The position numbers were made by a program, and so were the translations under genes. Shown here one piece after another: positions 29,224 to 38,571 of a stretch of DNA of 64,000 nucleotides. The DNA comes from Hyphomicrobiales bacterium. GTDB taxonomy: Bacteria > Pseudomonadota > Alphaproteobacteria > Rhizobiales > Beijerinckiaceae. Under the pieces are notes generated by a model. The model had not been told where the DNA came from, made no database searches, and saw only the letters and a program-made list of their open reading frames with translations. Within the stretch, counting starts at the first letter, position 1. Each line of letters starts with the position of its first letter. Where the stretch lies: contig UCBZ01000006.1 of the NCBI GenBank assembly GCA_900470775.1, forward strand, positions 143,940 through 207,939, written 5' to 3'.

Positions 29224-30393
29224 ATGGCTGATGTTGCCGATGCCACCGTTGCCGATCTCGCGGCTGCGCCCGAGGCCATCGTTCTCAAGACCCCGCTCCA
29301 TTCCCGCCATGTCGCGCTCGGCGCCCGCATGGTGCCCTTCGCCGGCTACGACATGCCGGTGCAGTACCCCACCGGCATCCTGACCGAGCACAACTGGACG
29401 CGCGAGAAGGCGGGCCTCTTCGACGTCTCTCATATGGGCCAGTGCTTCCTCGTCGGCCCTGACCACGAGACCACGGCACGCGCGCTCGAGGCGCTGATTC
29501 CCGCCGACATCCTCAACCTTGCCCCCGGCAAGCAGCGCTATTCGCAGCTCCTGAACGAGGAGGGCGGCATCCTCGACGACCTGATGGTGACGCGCTCCCT
29601 CGATCCAGACGAGGACGGCGCGCTCTATCTGGTCGTCAACGCCGCCTGCAAGACGCAGGACTACGCCCATATCGAGGCGCGCCTACCCGCCAATGTGAAG
29701 CTGATCAAGGCCGAGCATCGCGGCCTGGTCGCTCTGCAGGGTCCGGCCGCCGAGGCTGCGCTGGCGGCGATTGCGCCCGAGGCTGCGCAGATGGGCTTCA
29801 TGACCTCGCGCACGATGAAGGTCGCAGGCATCAAGGCCAATGTCAGCCGCTCCGGCTATACCGGCGAGGACGGCTACGAGATTTCCGCCGCCGCGACGAA
29901 GATCGGCGAGATCTGGGACACGCTGCTGCTCGACGCCACCGTCAAGCCGATCGGGCTCGGCGCACGCGATTCGCTGCGGCTCGAAGCCGGGCTTTGCCTC
30001 TATGGCCACGATATCGACACCACGACCTCGCCGGTCGAGGCCGCGCTGACCTGGTCGATCCAGAAGCGCCGTCGCGAGGAGGGCGGCTTCCCCGGCGCGC
30101 AGCGCGTCCAGCGCGAATTCGCTGAGGGCGTCTCCCGCGTCCGTGTCGGCCTGCTGCCGGAAGGCCGGGCGCCGGCCCGCGAGGGCGCCGAGATCGCGAC
30201 CCCCGAGGGCGAGATCGTTGGCAAGGTCACCTCCGGCGGCTTCGGCCCGACCCTGAACGCGCCCTGTGCCATGGGCTATGTCGCCAAGGCTCATTCCGCG
30301 CCGGGCACGCAGATTCACCTGATCGTGCGCGGCAAGCCGCTGCCGGCCGTCGTCGCAGCGATGCCCTTCGTCCCCAACGGCTACAAGCGCTGA
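29224..30393 (+). CDS. gcvT: Glycine cleavage system aminomethyltransferase (T protein)
   Basis: 389 residues from ATG at 29224, with a GGAAGGGG ribosome binding site; upstream ORF sequence is riboswitch RNA. It transfers the methylene unit from lipoyl-H protein to tetrahydrofolate, releasing ammonia. Family signatures: MVPFAGYDMPVQYPTGILTEH, GLFDVSHMGQ, the NAACKTQDY stretch, SRSGYTGEDGYEI and ARDSLRLEAGLCLYGHDID. First gene of gcvT-gcvH-gcvPA-gcvPB, under the glycine riboswitch. Confidence 0.96.
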   Translation: MADVADATVADLAAAPEAIVLKTPLHSRHVALGARMVPFAGYDMPVQYPTGILTEHNWTREKAGLFDVSHMGQCFLVGPDHETTARALEALIPADILNLAPGKQRYSQLLNEEGGILDDLMVTRSLDPDEDGALYLVVNAACKTQDYAHIEARLPANVKLIKAEHRGLVALQGPAAEAALAAIAPEAAQMGFMTSRTMKVAGIKANVSRSGYTGEDGYEISAAATKIGEIWDTLLLDATVKPIGLGARDSLRLEAGLCLYGHDIDTTTSPVEAALTWSIQKRRREEGGFPGAQRVQREFAEGVSRVRVGLLPEGRAPAREGAEIATPEGEIVGKVTSGGFGPTLNAPCAMGYVAKAHSAPGTQIHLIVRGKPLPAVVAAMPFVPNGYKR

Positions 30394-30432
30394 TCCCCAC
30401 CCAAACCCATTCTGCTCCGGAGACCTGATCCC

Positions 30433-30807
30433 ATGGCCGAGACCCGCTACAGCAAGGACCACGAATACATCCGCATCGAGGGTGACATAGGCACGGTCGG
30501 CATCACCGATTACGCCCAGGGCCAGCTCGGAGACGTCGTCTTCGTCGAGCTTCCTGCCATCGGCAAGGCCGTCGCCAAGGGCGGCGAGGCCGCGGTGGTG
30601 GAAAGCGTCAAGGCGGCCTCCGAGGTCTATGCCCCGGTCTCCGGCGAGGTGGTCGAGGTCAACAGCGCGCTCGAAGCCGCGCCCGGCACCGTCAACGAGG
30701 ACCCCGCCGGCAAGGGCTGGTTCCTGAAGCTCAAGCTCAAGGACGCCGCCGAACTCGAAGGCCTGATGAGCGAGGCCGAGTACCAGAACTACGTCAAGAC
30801 GCTCTGA
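30433..30807 (+). CDS. gcvH: Glycine cleavage system H protein
   Basis: 124 residues, the normal length. The lipoyl-carrier protein shuttles the aminomethyl group between P, T and L proteins. The lipoylation lysine is Lys60 in VVESVKAASEVYAPVSGEV. TVGITDYAQGQLGDVVFVELP is the family hallmark. It lies 39 bp after gcvT. A palindromic repeat follows before gcvPA. Confidence 0.97.
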   Translation: MAETRYSKDHEYIRIEGDIGTVGITDYAQGQLGDVVFVELPAIGKAVAKGGEAAVVESVKAASEVYAPVSGEVVEVNSALEAAPGTVNEDPAGKGWFLKLKLKDAAELEGLMSEAEYQNYVKTL

Positions 30808-30812
30808 GGCGG

Positions 30813-30946
30813 GTCATCCCGCACGCGCTGCGGCACGAAGTGCTGCTGCGCAATGCGGGACCGCCCTCCGATAAAGGCGCCTTCTCGTCGCAACGGTCCC
30901 GTGTCTGCGCAGCGGCATTTTCATGCCGCAGCGCGCACGGGATGAC
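30813..30946. repeat. Palindromic repeat inside the gcv operon
   Basis: Located in the 163-bp gap between gcvH and gcvPA. Arms GTCATCCCGCACGCGCTGCG (30813 on) and the matching inverse at 30924-30946 pair over 23 bp with two mismatches, enclosing an inner imperfect hairpin. The ends GTCATCCCG and CGGGATGAC recall families A and B. It may tune expression of gcvPAB relative to gcvTH. Confidence 0.78.
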
Positions 30947-30970
30947 ACCCAGCACATACGGACATAAGCC

Positions 30971-32311
30971 ATGCGCTATCTCCCCCTGACCGACACCGAC
31001 CGCGAGGACATGCTCGCGCGCATTGGCGTTCCCGATGTCGACGCGTTGTTCTCCGACGTGCCGGCCGGCAAGCTGCTGACGGCCCCGCTCGATCTGCCCC
31101 GCACCAAGGGCGAGCTCGAGGTCGAGCGCATCATGGCGCGCATGGCGGGCCGCAACGTCGCGGCCTCCTCGGTGCCGTTCTTCGTCGGCGCGGGTGCCTA
31201 CAAGCACCATGTCCCGGCGACGGTGGATCACCTGATCCAGCGCTCGGAGTTCCTGACCAGCTACACGCCCTACCAGCCCGAGATCGCGCAGGGCACGCTG
31301 CAATATCTTTTCGAGTTCCAGACCCAGGTCGCGGCGCTGACCGGCATGGAGGTCGCCAACGCCTCGATGTATGATGGCTCGACCGGCACCGGCGAGGCCG
31401 TGCTGATGGCCCACCGCGTCACCAAGCGGCGCAAGGCGGTGCTCTCGGGTGGCCTGCATCCGCACTACGCCGAGGTCGTCCGGACGCTCTCGGAGATGGC
31501 CAACGACGCCGTCGTCTCACTACCTCCTGACGTTTCGGCCAACGAGGACATTCTTTCGCAGATCGACGACGAGACCTCCTGCGTCGTCGTCCAGAACCCC
31601 GACGTCTTCGGCAATCTGCGCGACCTGACGCCGATTGCGGCAAAAGCGCAGGCCCATGGCGCCCTGCTGATCGCGGTCTTCACCGAAATCGTTTCGCTCG
31701 GCGCCATCGTGCCGCCGGGCGCGATGGGCGCCGACATCGTCGTCGGCGAGGGCCAGTCGATCGGCAATGCGCTGAACTTCGGCGGCCCCTATGTCGGCCT
31801 CTTCGCGGCCAAGTCGAAATATATCCGCCAGATGCCGGGACGGCTTTGCGGCGAGACGGTCGATTCGACCGGCCAGCGCGGTTTCGTGCTGACGCTCTCG
31901 ACCCGCGAGCAGCATATCCGCCGCGACAAGGCGACCTCGAACATCTGCACCAATTCGGGCCTCTGCGTGCTCGCCTTCACCATCCACATGACGCTGCTCG
32001 GCCAGGCCGGGCTGTCACGGTTGGCGGAGGTCAATCACGCCAATGCGGTCAAACTCGCCGACATGCTGGCGGGCGTGAAGGGTGTGACGGTGCTCAACGC
32101 CAGCTTCTTCAACGAGTTCACGGTGAAGCTGGGCAAGCCTGCAGCCGCCGTCGTCGAAGCACTTGCCGCAAAGGGCATTCTCGCTGGCGTCCCGGTCTCG
32201 CGCCTGCTGCCGAAGGCCGGGCTCGACGACCTGCTCTTGGTCGCCTCGACCGAAATCAACACGGATGAAGATCGGGCGGCCTTCGTGGCAGCGCTCGCGG
32301 AGGTGCTGTGA
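30971..32311 (+). CDS. gcvPA: Glycine dehydrogenase (decarboxylating), subunit 1
   Basis: 446 residues. N-terminal half of the P protein, encoded separately. It starts [20 protein letters not shown] and contains [51 protein letters not shown] and [20 protein letters not shown], all typical. With gcvPB it forms the PLP-dependent decarboxylase that releases CO2 from glycine and loads the aminomethyl group on GcvH. It shares one base with the gcvPB start (TGATG). Confidence 0.96.
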   Translation: MRYLPLTDTDREDMLARIGVPDVDALFSDVPAGKLLTAPLDLPRTKGELEVERIMARMAGRNVAASSVPFFVGAGAYKHHVPATVDHLIQRSEFLTSYTPYQPEIAQGTLQYLFEFQTQVAALTGMEVANASMYDGSTGTGEAVLMAHRVTKRRKAVLSGGLHPHYAEVVRTLSEMANDAVVSLPPDVSANEDILSQIDDETSCVVVQNPDVFGNLRDLTPIAAKAQAHGALLIAVFTEIVSLGAIVPPGAMGADIVVGEGQSIGNALNFGGPYVGLFAAKSKYIRQMPGRLCGETVDSTGQRGFVLTLSTREQHIRRDKATSNICTNSGLCVLAFTIHMTLLGQAGLSRLAEVNHANAVKLADMLAGVKGVTVLNASFFNEFTVKLGKPAAAVVEALAAKGILAGVPVSRLLPKAGLDDLLLVASTEINTDEDRAAFVAALAEVL

Positions 32312-33885
32312 TGCTGAACCGTCAGGGACGACCCACCCAATCCAGCGCTGCCGCTACCGAGCAGCACGCCACCTTCACCGGCAACAAGGCGCTGCAGCAG
32401 ATCGAGCCGCTGATCTTTGAGATCGGCCATCACGAGACCACCGGCGTCGATATCGACGCGCCGGCGCCGTTCAAGAGCCGCCTCGGCAAGCACGCCCGAA
32501 AGGGCGAGATCGGCCTGCCCGGCCTTTCCGAGCCCGAGACGATGCGCCATTACGTGCGCCTCAGCCAGAAGAACTACGGCATCGACACAGGGCTCTTCCC
32601 GCTCGGCTCCTGCACGATGAAGCACAATGCCCGTCTCAACGAGAAGACGGCGCGGATGCCGGGCTTCTCCGACGTGCACCCGCTCCAGCCGGTCTCGACA
32701 GTGCCGGGCGCTCTCGAGGTCATGCTCGAGCTCTCGCACTACCTGATGACGCTGACCGGGATGCCGGCCGTGGCGCTCTCGCCGAAGGCCGGCGCCCATG
32801 GCGAGGCCTGCGGCATGATGGCGATCAAGGCCGCCATTGCCGCCAAGGGCGAGGGCGCGACCCGCACCGTCGTGCTCGTTCCCGAATCGGCCCACGGCAC
32901 CAACCCGGCGACGGCGGCCCTGATCGGCTTCTCCGTGCGCTCGGTTCCGGCTCGCGATGACGGCACGGTCGCGGTCGAGGACGTCAAGGCGCTGCTCGGC
33001 CCCGACATCGCCGCGATCATGCTGACCAACCCCAACACCTGCGGCATCTTCGAGCCTCAGATCGTCGAGATCGCTGCCGCGATGCACGAGGCCGGCGCCT
33101 ATTTCTACTGCGACGGCGCCAACTTCAACGCGATCGTCGGCAAGGCGCGCCCGGGCGATCTCGGCGTCGATGCGATGCATATCAACCTGCACAAGACCTT
33201 CTCGACGCCCCATGGCGGCGGCGGGCCGGGCGCAGGTCCCGTCGTGCTCTCGGAGCGGCTGGCGCCTTATGCGCCGGTGCCGTTCATCCATGTCGAGGCC
33301 GGCACGCCCCGCCTCGTCGAAAACGCTGCCGACGCGCCGCCGGGCAACGTCCCCTTCGGCCGCATGACCGCCTTCCACGGCCAGATGGGCATGTATGTTC
33401 GCGCGCTCACCTACATGCTCAGCCATGGCGCCGACGGCATGAAGCAGGCCTCCGAGGACGCGGTCCTCAACGCGAACTACATCCGCGCCGGGCTGTCGGA
33501 TCTGATGTCGCTGCCCTTCCCGGACCACCCGTCGATGCATGAGGCGCTGTTCGACGATGAATGGCTCAAGGGCACCGGCGTCTCGACGCTCGATTTCGCC
33601 AAGGCGATGATCGACGAGGGCTACCACCCGATGACGGTGTATTTCCCGCTCGTCGTCCATGGCGCCATGCTGATCGAGCCGACCGAATCGGAATCGAAGG
33701 CCTCGCTCGACCTCTTCATCGCGACGCTGCGCGACCTCGCCATGGCCGCCAAGGGCAATGACAAGGAGCGCTTCACGGCAGCCCCCCACCACGCCCCGAT
33801 CCGCCGCCTTGACGAGACCCGCGCGGCCCGCCAGCCGGTGCTGAAATGGGTGAAGCCGGCGCCGGTGGCCGAGGCGGCGGAATAG
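32311..33885 (+). CDS. gcvPB: Glycine dehydrogenase (decarboxylating), subunit 2
   Basis: 524 residues from ATG at 32311; a GTG one codon earlier is possible. C-terminal half of the split P protein, carrying the PLP site: Lys295 in NLHKTFSTPHGGGGPGAGP. Other signatures are SCTMKHNARLNEKTARMPGF, ESAHGTNPATAALIGF and MLTNPNTCGIFE. Most Proteobacteria have one fused GcvP of about 950 residues; the split form is usual in Firmicutes and Thermus and occurs in some alphaproteobacteria. A palindromic hairpin follows the stop. Confidence 0.96.
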   Translation: MLNRQGRPTQSSAAATEQHATFTGNKALQQIEPLIFEIGHHETTGVDIDAPAPFKSRLGKHARKGEIGLPGLSEPETMRHYVRLSQKNYGIDTGLFPLGSCTMKHNARLNEKTARMPGFSDVHPLQPVSTVPGALEVMLELSHYLMTLTGMPAVALSPKAGAHGEACGMMAIKAAIAAKGEGATRTVVLVPESAHGTNPATAALIGFSVRSVPARDDGTVAVEDVKALLGPDIAAIMLTNPNTCGIFEPQIVEIAAAMHEAGAYFYCDGANFNAIVGKARPGDLGVDAMHINLHKTFSTPHGGGGPGAGPVVLSERLAPYAPVPFIHVEAGTPRLVENAADAPPGNVPFGRMTAFHGQMGMYVRALTYMLSHGADGMKQASEDAVLNANYIRAGLSDLMSLPFPDHPSMHEALFDDEWLKGTGVSTLDFAKAMIDEGYHPMTVYFPLVVHGAMLIEPTESESKASLDLFIATLRDLAMAAKGNDKERFTAAPHHAPIRRLDETRAARQPVLKWVKPAPVAEAAE

Positions 33886-33898
33886 GTAGCGGGCACAA

Positions 33899-33920
33899 GC
33901 TGGCGGCCCGGGCCGCCAGC
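33899..33920 (+). terminator. Perfect hairpin after the gcv operon
   Basis: A self-complementary 22-bp sequence made of arms GCTGGCGGCCC and GGGCCGCCAGC, beginning 13 bp after the gcvPB stop. There is no T run, so efficiency is uncertain, but the location suits an operon end. Confidence 0.55.
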
Positions 33921-33990
33921 AACATTCCGATACGGAAATCTCCGCGCGCCTTAAGGCTTCCTTGACCATGCGCGAGGGATGCTTGGCCTC

Positions 33991-35277
33991 ATGCGCCGAT
34001 GGCGCAGTGTGGGATTGACATCCATGGCCGTGCGTTTCGTCAGATCAACCGTCGCTGCGGCCTTTGCGGTCCTTCTCGGCACCACGGCCGTGCGCGCCAA
34101 TGAGCCGAGCTACGGCCCCAACACCTATGACCGCACACTCGACGCCCTGATCGCCCATGAGGACATCGCGGGGCGTGGCGGCTGGCCGAAGCTGCCCGGC
34201 AGCGTCACCGCGCTGAAGCCAGAGGCTCAAGGTCCCGATGTCGCGGCGCTGAAGCAGCGCCTGCTTTTGAGCGGCGATCTCTCGCCTGACGCGCTGCCGG
34301 GCGATGTCTACGACGCGAATGTCGTCGCCGCCGTGAAGCGCTTCCAGATTCGCCATGGCCTCTCGGACCTTGGCACCGTCGGCCGCCTGACCCTGAAGGC
34401 GATGAACACGCCGGTCGAGGTTCGCCTGAACCAGCTCACCGCGACGCTGGAGCGGCTGAAGGGCAACGGCTTCTCCTTCGCCGAGCGCTATGTTGTGGTC
34501 AACATTCCCGGCGCCAGCGTTGAGGCGGTGGAGAACGGCCAGGTCCAGCGCCGCCATCTCGCCATCGTCGGCCGGCCGGACCGGCCCTCGCCGGTGCTTC
34601 AGGCCAGCATCTCCTCGGTCAACCTCAACCCGACCTGGACGGTGCCGACCTCGATCGTCAAGGCCGACATCATTCCGCATATGCGCAAAGATGCCGGCTT
34701 CCTGACCAAGTCGCACATGCGCCTGCTGGGCGCCGAGAACCGCGAGATCGACCCGGCCACGGTCAACTGGGCGACCCTGACATCGCCCTATTTCACCGTG
34801 CGGCAGGATCCGGGCCCCGATAATTCGCTCGGCCAGATGAAGATCGACATGCCCAACACGGAGGCCGTCTATCTGCACGACACTCCCAAGAAGTCGCTCT
34901 TCCGCAACGATGTCCGCTTCAATTCCTCCGGCTGCGCCCGCATCGAGGGGGTGCGTGACCTCGGCGCCTGGCTGCTGGAGGGCACGGAATGGACCCTGCC
35001 GGCGCTCGAGGCCGAGATCGCCAAGGGCGAGCGCAAGAACATCCCCCTGAAAAAGCAGGTCCCGGTCGCCTGGGTCTACCTCACGGGCTGGCAGGGGGCC
35101 GACGGGCTCGTCCAGTTCCGCGAGGACATCTACGGCCTCGACACGCCGCAGGGCATCGTGACCTCGACGATTGCGGCGCGTAAGACCAAGCCGAAGCCGG
35201 TGCAGCCAAAGCTCGAGGCAAGGCCCGCGGTCGTTGCACCTGTGCGGCCGGCCAAGACACTGACCGTCTCGAACTGA
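33991..35277 (+). CDS. L,D-transpeptidase with peptidoglycan-binding domain (YcbB/YkuD type)
   Basis: 428 residues from ATG at 33991; ATG at 33979 and at 34024 are alternatives, the last giving the cleanest signal peptide (MAVRFVRSTVAAAFAVLLGT). A peptidoglycan-binding_1 domain (about 65-125, DVAALKQRLLLSGDL, VVAAVKRFQIRHGL) precedes a YkuD domain whose catalytic motif is VYLHDTPKKSLF followed by NSSGCARIEG, with the active Cys near residue 315. Such enzymes make 3-3 peptide cross-links in the wall. C-terminal Lys/Pro-rich tail. Single gene, convergent with the hydrolase gene 6 bp away. Confidence 0.93.
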   Translation: MRRWRSVGLTSMAVRFVRSTVAAAFAVLLGTTAVRANEPSYGPNTYDRTLDALIAHEDIAGRGGWPKLPGSVTALKPEAQGPDVAALKQRLLLSGDLSPDALPGDVYDANVVAAVKRFQIRHGLSDLGTVGRLTLKAMNTPVEVRLNQLTATLERLKGNGFSFAERYVVVNIPGASVEAVENGQVQRRHLAIVGRPDRPSPVLQASISSVNLNPTWTVPTSIVKADIIPHMRKDAGFLTKSHMRLLGAENREIDPATVNWATLTSPYFTVRQDPGPDNSLGQMKIDMPNTEAVYLHDTPKKSLFRNDVRFNSSGCARIEGVRDLGAWLLEGTEWTLPALEAEIAKGERKNIPLKKQVPVAWVYLTGWQGADGLVQFREDIYGLDTPQGIVTSTIAARKTKPKPVQPKLEARPAVVAPVRPAKTLTVSN

Positions 35278-35283
35278 GGTCTC

Positions 35284-36084
35284 TTACATCCCCTGCAGGA
35301 TCGCCATCGTCGCGGCGATCGCTTGCGCGCGTGCATCGGCCTGCGTGCCGAGCGTCACCAACCCGTCCGCACGTTCCGAATAGCCTGCCTTGCGTTCGCG
35401 CAGAGGCAGGTTGGGATGGTCGAAGCCGTGATAGGCCTCGGGGTAGCCGACAAACTGTGCGCTGCCCTTGCTGGCGAGCCGCTGGCAAGGCGCAGCCGGA
35501 GTCCAGTCATCGGCCAACCCGTGCAAGATCGTCGTCGGGGCACGCGCAATCCAGCCGCGCTTGAGGAGGAGGCGGCAGGCTGGGTAGAACGCGATGACCG
35601 CGCGAAACCCGCCCGCACCCGCTGCGGCGGTCTCTCCAGCGACCTCGAGCGCAGTCGATCCTCCGTTGGACCAACCGATGAGCCCGACGCGTTCGGATGC
35701 GATGAAAGGTTGTTGCGCCAGCCAGTCGCGCGCGCCGAACGCATCCTGCGCCCGGTCGGCAGGCATCAGGCTGCGAATTCGGTCATTGCAGAGGGCTGAT
35801 ACGCCACGAGGGCGAAAGCTGTCGGGCAGCAGCACGGCATATCCTGCGCCGACAAGCCGTGCGGTCCAGTCGGTTTCGCGAGCGCTCAACTGGCCGGAAC
35901 CGGTCCACAACCCGGCGCAGCCATGCAGCATTATGACCGCGGGGAAGGGCCCCAGCCCCTCGGGCCTGGAGAGCCAGCCCGAGAGCATGGTCCCGTCACG
36001 CGAGGAAAAGGCAACCTGTTCCAGCGCCTGCGCAGGCGCCGCGATGCCGAGGACCAGGGCGACGAGGCTACGAAGGAGCCGCAT
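35284..36084 (-). CDS. Secreted dienelactone-hydrolase-like alpha/beta hydrolase
   Basis: 266 residues. A signal peptide (MRLLRSLVALVLGIAAPAQA) precedes an alpha/beta-hydrolase domain. The oxyanion loop is MLHGCAG, the nucleophile is Ser139 in IGWSNGGST, the acid is Asp192/193 in GLADDWTP, and the base is His219 in AYHGFDHP. This triad order and length match the dienelactone hydrolase family. A periplasmic esterase or lactonase role is likely; the substrate is unknown. Convergent with the L,D-transpeptidase. Confidence 0.9.
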   Translation of the reverse strand: MRLLRSLVALVLGIAAPAQALEQVAFSSRDGTMLSGWLSRPEGLGPFPAVIMLHGCAGLWTGSGQLSARETDWTARLVGAGYAVLLPDSFRPRGVSALCNDRIRSLMPADRAQDAFGARDWLAQQPFIASERVGLIGWSNGGSTALEVAGETAAAGAGGFRAVIAFYPACRLLLKRGWIARAPTTILHGLADDWTPAAPCQRLASKGSAQFVGYPEAYHGFDHPNLPLRERKAGYSERADGLVTLGTQADARAQAIAATMAILQGM

Positions 36085-36103
36085 GACAGGATCCGTTTCG
36101 ATT

Positions 36104-36152
36104 TAGAGCATTTTCGAGCGAAGTGGATACCGGTTCGCGTGAAGAAAATGCG
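36104..36152. repeat. Dispersed palindromic repeat, family B, copy 1
   Basis: A 49-bp imperfect palindrome with ends GCATTTTC and GAAAATGC around the core GAAGTGGATACCGGTTCGCG. The same element is at 63370-63418 with only a few differences. It is just upstream of the hydrolase start. I recall this sequence from many Rhizobiales intergenic regions (memory, unverified). Confidence 0.88.
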
Positions 36153-36220
36153 ATAAGACAATAGCTTGGAGAATTTTCGTGATTTAGAGAAGCGCGGAAA
36201 TGCTCAGTTGCGCCAGAAAC

Positions 36221-36256
36221 GTCAACGCCGCGATCCCGGGAGATCGCGGCGTTGAC
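36221..36256 (-). terminator. Terminator-like hairpin after the atp operon
   Basis: A perfect 15-bp stem, GTCAACGCCGCGATC and GATCGCGGCGTTGAC, with a six-base loop, beginning about 22 bp after the atpF stop. Only a short T-poor tail follows. Position and stability fit termination of the minus-strand atp operon. Confidence 0.68.
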
Positions 36257-36278
36257 ATGAATATCGGTGCGGCAGGCT

Positions 36279-36755
36279 TCAGTTCAGCTTCGCCTTGACC
36301 TCGCTCAAGCCAGCGGCGAACAGCGCCTCGCCGGTCTTGCCGCCCACCTGGGCGCGGATGATGACCTCGGCGGCCTTGGTCGCAGCCTCGGCGGCGGCGG
36401 CGCGGACTTCGGCTTCGGCCTGGCTTTCGGCCAGCGCAATCTTGTCTTCCGCCGATTTGGTCCGGCGGGTGACGAAATCGTTCAGCTTGGCTTCCGCCTC
36501 GGCAGCGAGGCGCTTGGCCTCTTCATTCGCGGCGGCGATGATCGAGGCGGCCTCGGATTCGGCAGCCTTCCGCTTGGCCTCGTATTCTGCCAGCAGCTTC
36601 TCAGCCTCGACGCGCAGGCGGCGCGCCTCGGCGAGCTCCTGCGCGACCTTCTCGCCGCGCGAATCAAGCGCGGTGACGATGGCCTTGGGCACGCCGAAAT
36701 AGGCGAGGATGCCGATGAAGATGAAGAAGGCGACGCCGACCCAGAACGTATCCAT
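36279..36755 (-). CDS. atpF: ATP synthase Fo subunit b
   Basis: 158 residues. One N-terminal membrane helix (WVGVAFFIFIGILAYFGVP) is followed by a long charged coiled coil rich in Ala, Glu and Lys, which forms the peripheral stator stalk. Last gene of the Fo cluster, 11 bp after the b' gene. Paired with the b' protein it forms the heterodimeric stalk typical of alphaproteobacteria and phototrophs. Confidence 0.96.
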   Translation of the reverse strand: MDTFWVGVAFFIFIGILAYFGVPKAIVTALDSRGEKVAQELAEARRLRVEAEKLLAEYEAKRKAAESEAASIIAAANEEAKRLAAEAEAKLNDFVTRRTKSAEDKIALAESQAEAEVRAAAAEAATKAAEVIIRAQVGGKTGEALFAAGLSEVKAKLN

Positions 36756-36766
36756 TGATATTCTCC

Positions 36767-37384
36767 TCAGCCGCGCGCCAGAACCTGATCGACCGCCTCG
36801 GACGCCTCGCTGGCGCTCGGGGCCTGGCCGGTCAGCTTGGTGACGATCGCGATAGCGACCTCGCTGCCGAGACCGCGCACATTGCTCATCGCGCTGGTTT
36901 TGGTGGTGGCAATCGTCGCCTCCGCCTTGGTCAACTTCGCCGAAAGCTCGGCCTCGACGGCATGGCGCCGCTCGTCCGACGCCTTGGCGCCGGCATCGCG
37001 TGACGCCTGGGCGATGGCCTGCGCGTTCTTGCGGGCCTCGGTCAGGGCGCTCTCATAGGCCTGGGCGGTCTCTTCCGCCTTGGCCTGCATCTGGGCGGCA
37101 TTGTCGAGATCGCGCGAGATCGTCGTGGCGCGCTCCTCGAGGATCGCTCCGACGCGGGGCAGGGCGATCGTCGACATCAGCCAGTAGAGCGCGCCGAATG
37201 TGATGGCGAGCCAGAACAGCTGACCCGAGAAGGTCGCGACGTCGAAGGGCGGGAAGGCGGCCTTTTCGCCGCTCAGCGGCGGCGTCGCGGCAGCAGCCGC
37301 TCCTGCCAGCAGCGTGGCGGACAGCACTGATGCGACGAGGCCGGCCCATCCGTGCCTGACGAACCGTGAAGATCGAACCGGCAT
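36767..37384 (-). CDS. atpG: ATP synthase Fo subunit b'
   Basis: 205 residues from ATG at 37384. A cleavable or uncleaved leader (MPVRSSRFVRHGWAGLVASV) and an Ala/Pro-rich section precede the membrane helix FSGQLFWLAITFGALYWLMS, then a coiled-coil stalk (VGAILEERATTISRDLDNAAQMQAK...). This is the b' type found with b in Rhizobiales. The extended N-terminus makes it longer than b. An ORF extension beyond 37384 overlaps atpE and is not real. Confidence 0.93.
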   Translation of the reverse strand: MPVRSSRFVRHGWAGLVASVLSATLLAGAAAAATPPLSGEKAAFPPFDVATFSGQLFWLAITFGALYWLMSTIALPRVGAILEERATTISRDLDNAAQMQAKAEETAQAYESALTEARKNAQAIAQASRDAGAKASDERRHAVEAELSAKLTKAEATIATTKTSAMSNVRGLGSEVAIAIVTKLTGQAPSASEASEAVDQVLARG

Positions 37385-37415
37385 GGGCTGCCTTTCAGCG
37401 GAAGGAACAGAAAGC

Positions 37416-37448
37416 CGCGCCCGAACCCTCGAGGGGCGATCGGGCGCG
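37416..37448. terminator. Hairpin between atpE and the b' gene
   Basis: A nine-bp stem, CGCGCCCGA and TCGGGCGCG, with further internal pairing (CCTCGAGG). It follows the atpE stop by 24 bp. Hairpins here are well known to raise the amount of atpE message relative to other subunits; that role is inferred. Confidence 0.55.
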
Positions 37449-37472
37449 ACGGGAAGCAGGTGGTCTGGAGTG

Positions 37473-37700
37473 TCAGACCACGAAGAGCAGGACGAGCGCG
37501 ACGACGAAGGCGAAGATGCCCAGGCCTTCGGCGAGCGCCGCGCCGATGAAGGCGCGCGGGAACTGGCCGTCGGCAGCCGACGGGTTGCGCAGCGCGCCCG
37601 AGAGGAAGTTGCCGAAGATGGTGCCGACGCCGATGGCGGCGAGGCCCATGCCGAGCGAGGCGAGGCCAGCGCCGATGTACTTGGCTGCAACGGGATCCAT
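37473..37700 (-). CDS. atpE: ATP synthase Fo subunit c
   Basis: 75 residues forming a helical hairpin: a glycine-rich first helix ([22 protein letters not shown]), the polar loop LRNPSA and a second helix with the proton-carrying Glu58 in [12 protein letters not shown]. It builds the rotating c-ring. Full length. It lies between atpB and the b' gene. Confidence 0.97.
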   Translation of the reverse strand: MDPVAAKYIGAGLASLGMGLAAIGVGTIFGNFLSGALRNPSAADGQFPRAFIGAALAEGLGIFAFVVALVLLFVV

Positions 37701-37763
37701 GGTCTTTCTCCAGTGTGAAAAGGCTAAGAGGCGGGTTGGATGGTCTCGCGAACTCTGCCTGGC

Positions 37764-38525
37764 TCAGTGGCCGGGGTGCAGAGCGTCGTTGAGATAGACG
37801 CAGGTCAGGATCGCGAAGACATAGGCCTGCAGGAATGCGACGAGGAATTCGAGAGCGGTCAGCGCGACCGCCAGCAGCAGCGGCAGCGGCGCGATGATGG
37901 TCGCAGCGCCACCGGCGGCGAGCAGGGCGACCACGAAGCCGCCGAAGACCTTGAGCGCGATATGGCCGGCCAGCATGTTGCCGAACAGGCGAAGCGACAG
38001 CGAGATCGGCCGCGAGACGAAGGACACCGCCTCGATCAGCACCATGAAGGGCAGGAGCCAGCCCGGCACGCCTGACGGGACGAACAGGCCGAAGAAATGG
38101 CTGCCATGCTTGACGATGCCGTAGACCAGCACAGTGCCGATCACCAGGAAAGCGAAGGCGGCGGTGACGATGATGTGGCTCGTCACGGTGAAGGAGCCCG
38201 GGATCATGCCCAGCATGTTGCCGGCCAGCACGAACATGAACAGCGAGAAGACGAGCGGGAAGAACGTCATGCCTTCCTTGCCCATCACGCCGGTGACGGT
38301 CGAGGCGACGAATTCGTAGATCATCTCGGCGAGCGACTGCAGCCGGCCGGGAACGACCGAACGCTGGCTCGAACCGTAGATCATGATTGCCGAGACGACG
38401 GCGACGACGCAGACCATGAGCAGCGACGCGTTGGTGAAGGACAGGTCGAGGCCGAACGGCCGCAAGCCGACGATCGGCTTGATCTCGAATTGGTGGATCG
38501 GATCGATTCCGCCGCCAGCCGCCAT
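37764..38525 (-). CDS. atpB: ATP synthase Fo subunit a
   Basis: 253 residues, five to six membrane helices. The essential proton-channel Arg179 is in [13 protein letters not shown], and the later [22 protein letters not shown] helix carries the Glu and Gln of the half-channels. It forms the proton path against the c-ring. It follows the atpZ/I gene by 46 bp and precedes atpE by 63 bp. Confidence 0.97.
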   Translation of the reverse strand: MAAGGGIDPIHQFEIKPIVGLRPFGLDLSFTNASLLMVCVVAVVSAIMIYGSSQRSVVPGRLQSLAEMIYEFVASTVTGVMGKEGMTFFPLVFSLFMFVLAGNMLGMIPGSFTVTSHIIVTAAFAFLVIGTVLVYGIVKHGSHFFGLFVPSGVPGWLLPFMVLIEAVSFVSRPISLSLRLFGNMLAGHIALKVFGGFVVALLAAGGAATIIAPLPLLLAVALTALEFLVAFLQAYVFAILTCVYLNDALHPGH

Positions 38526-38571
38526 GTCTCTCCAGCCCCTTGTCGTGCGGCCACCTGGCCGCCAGCCTCGG

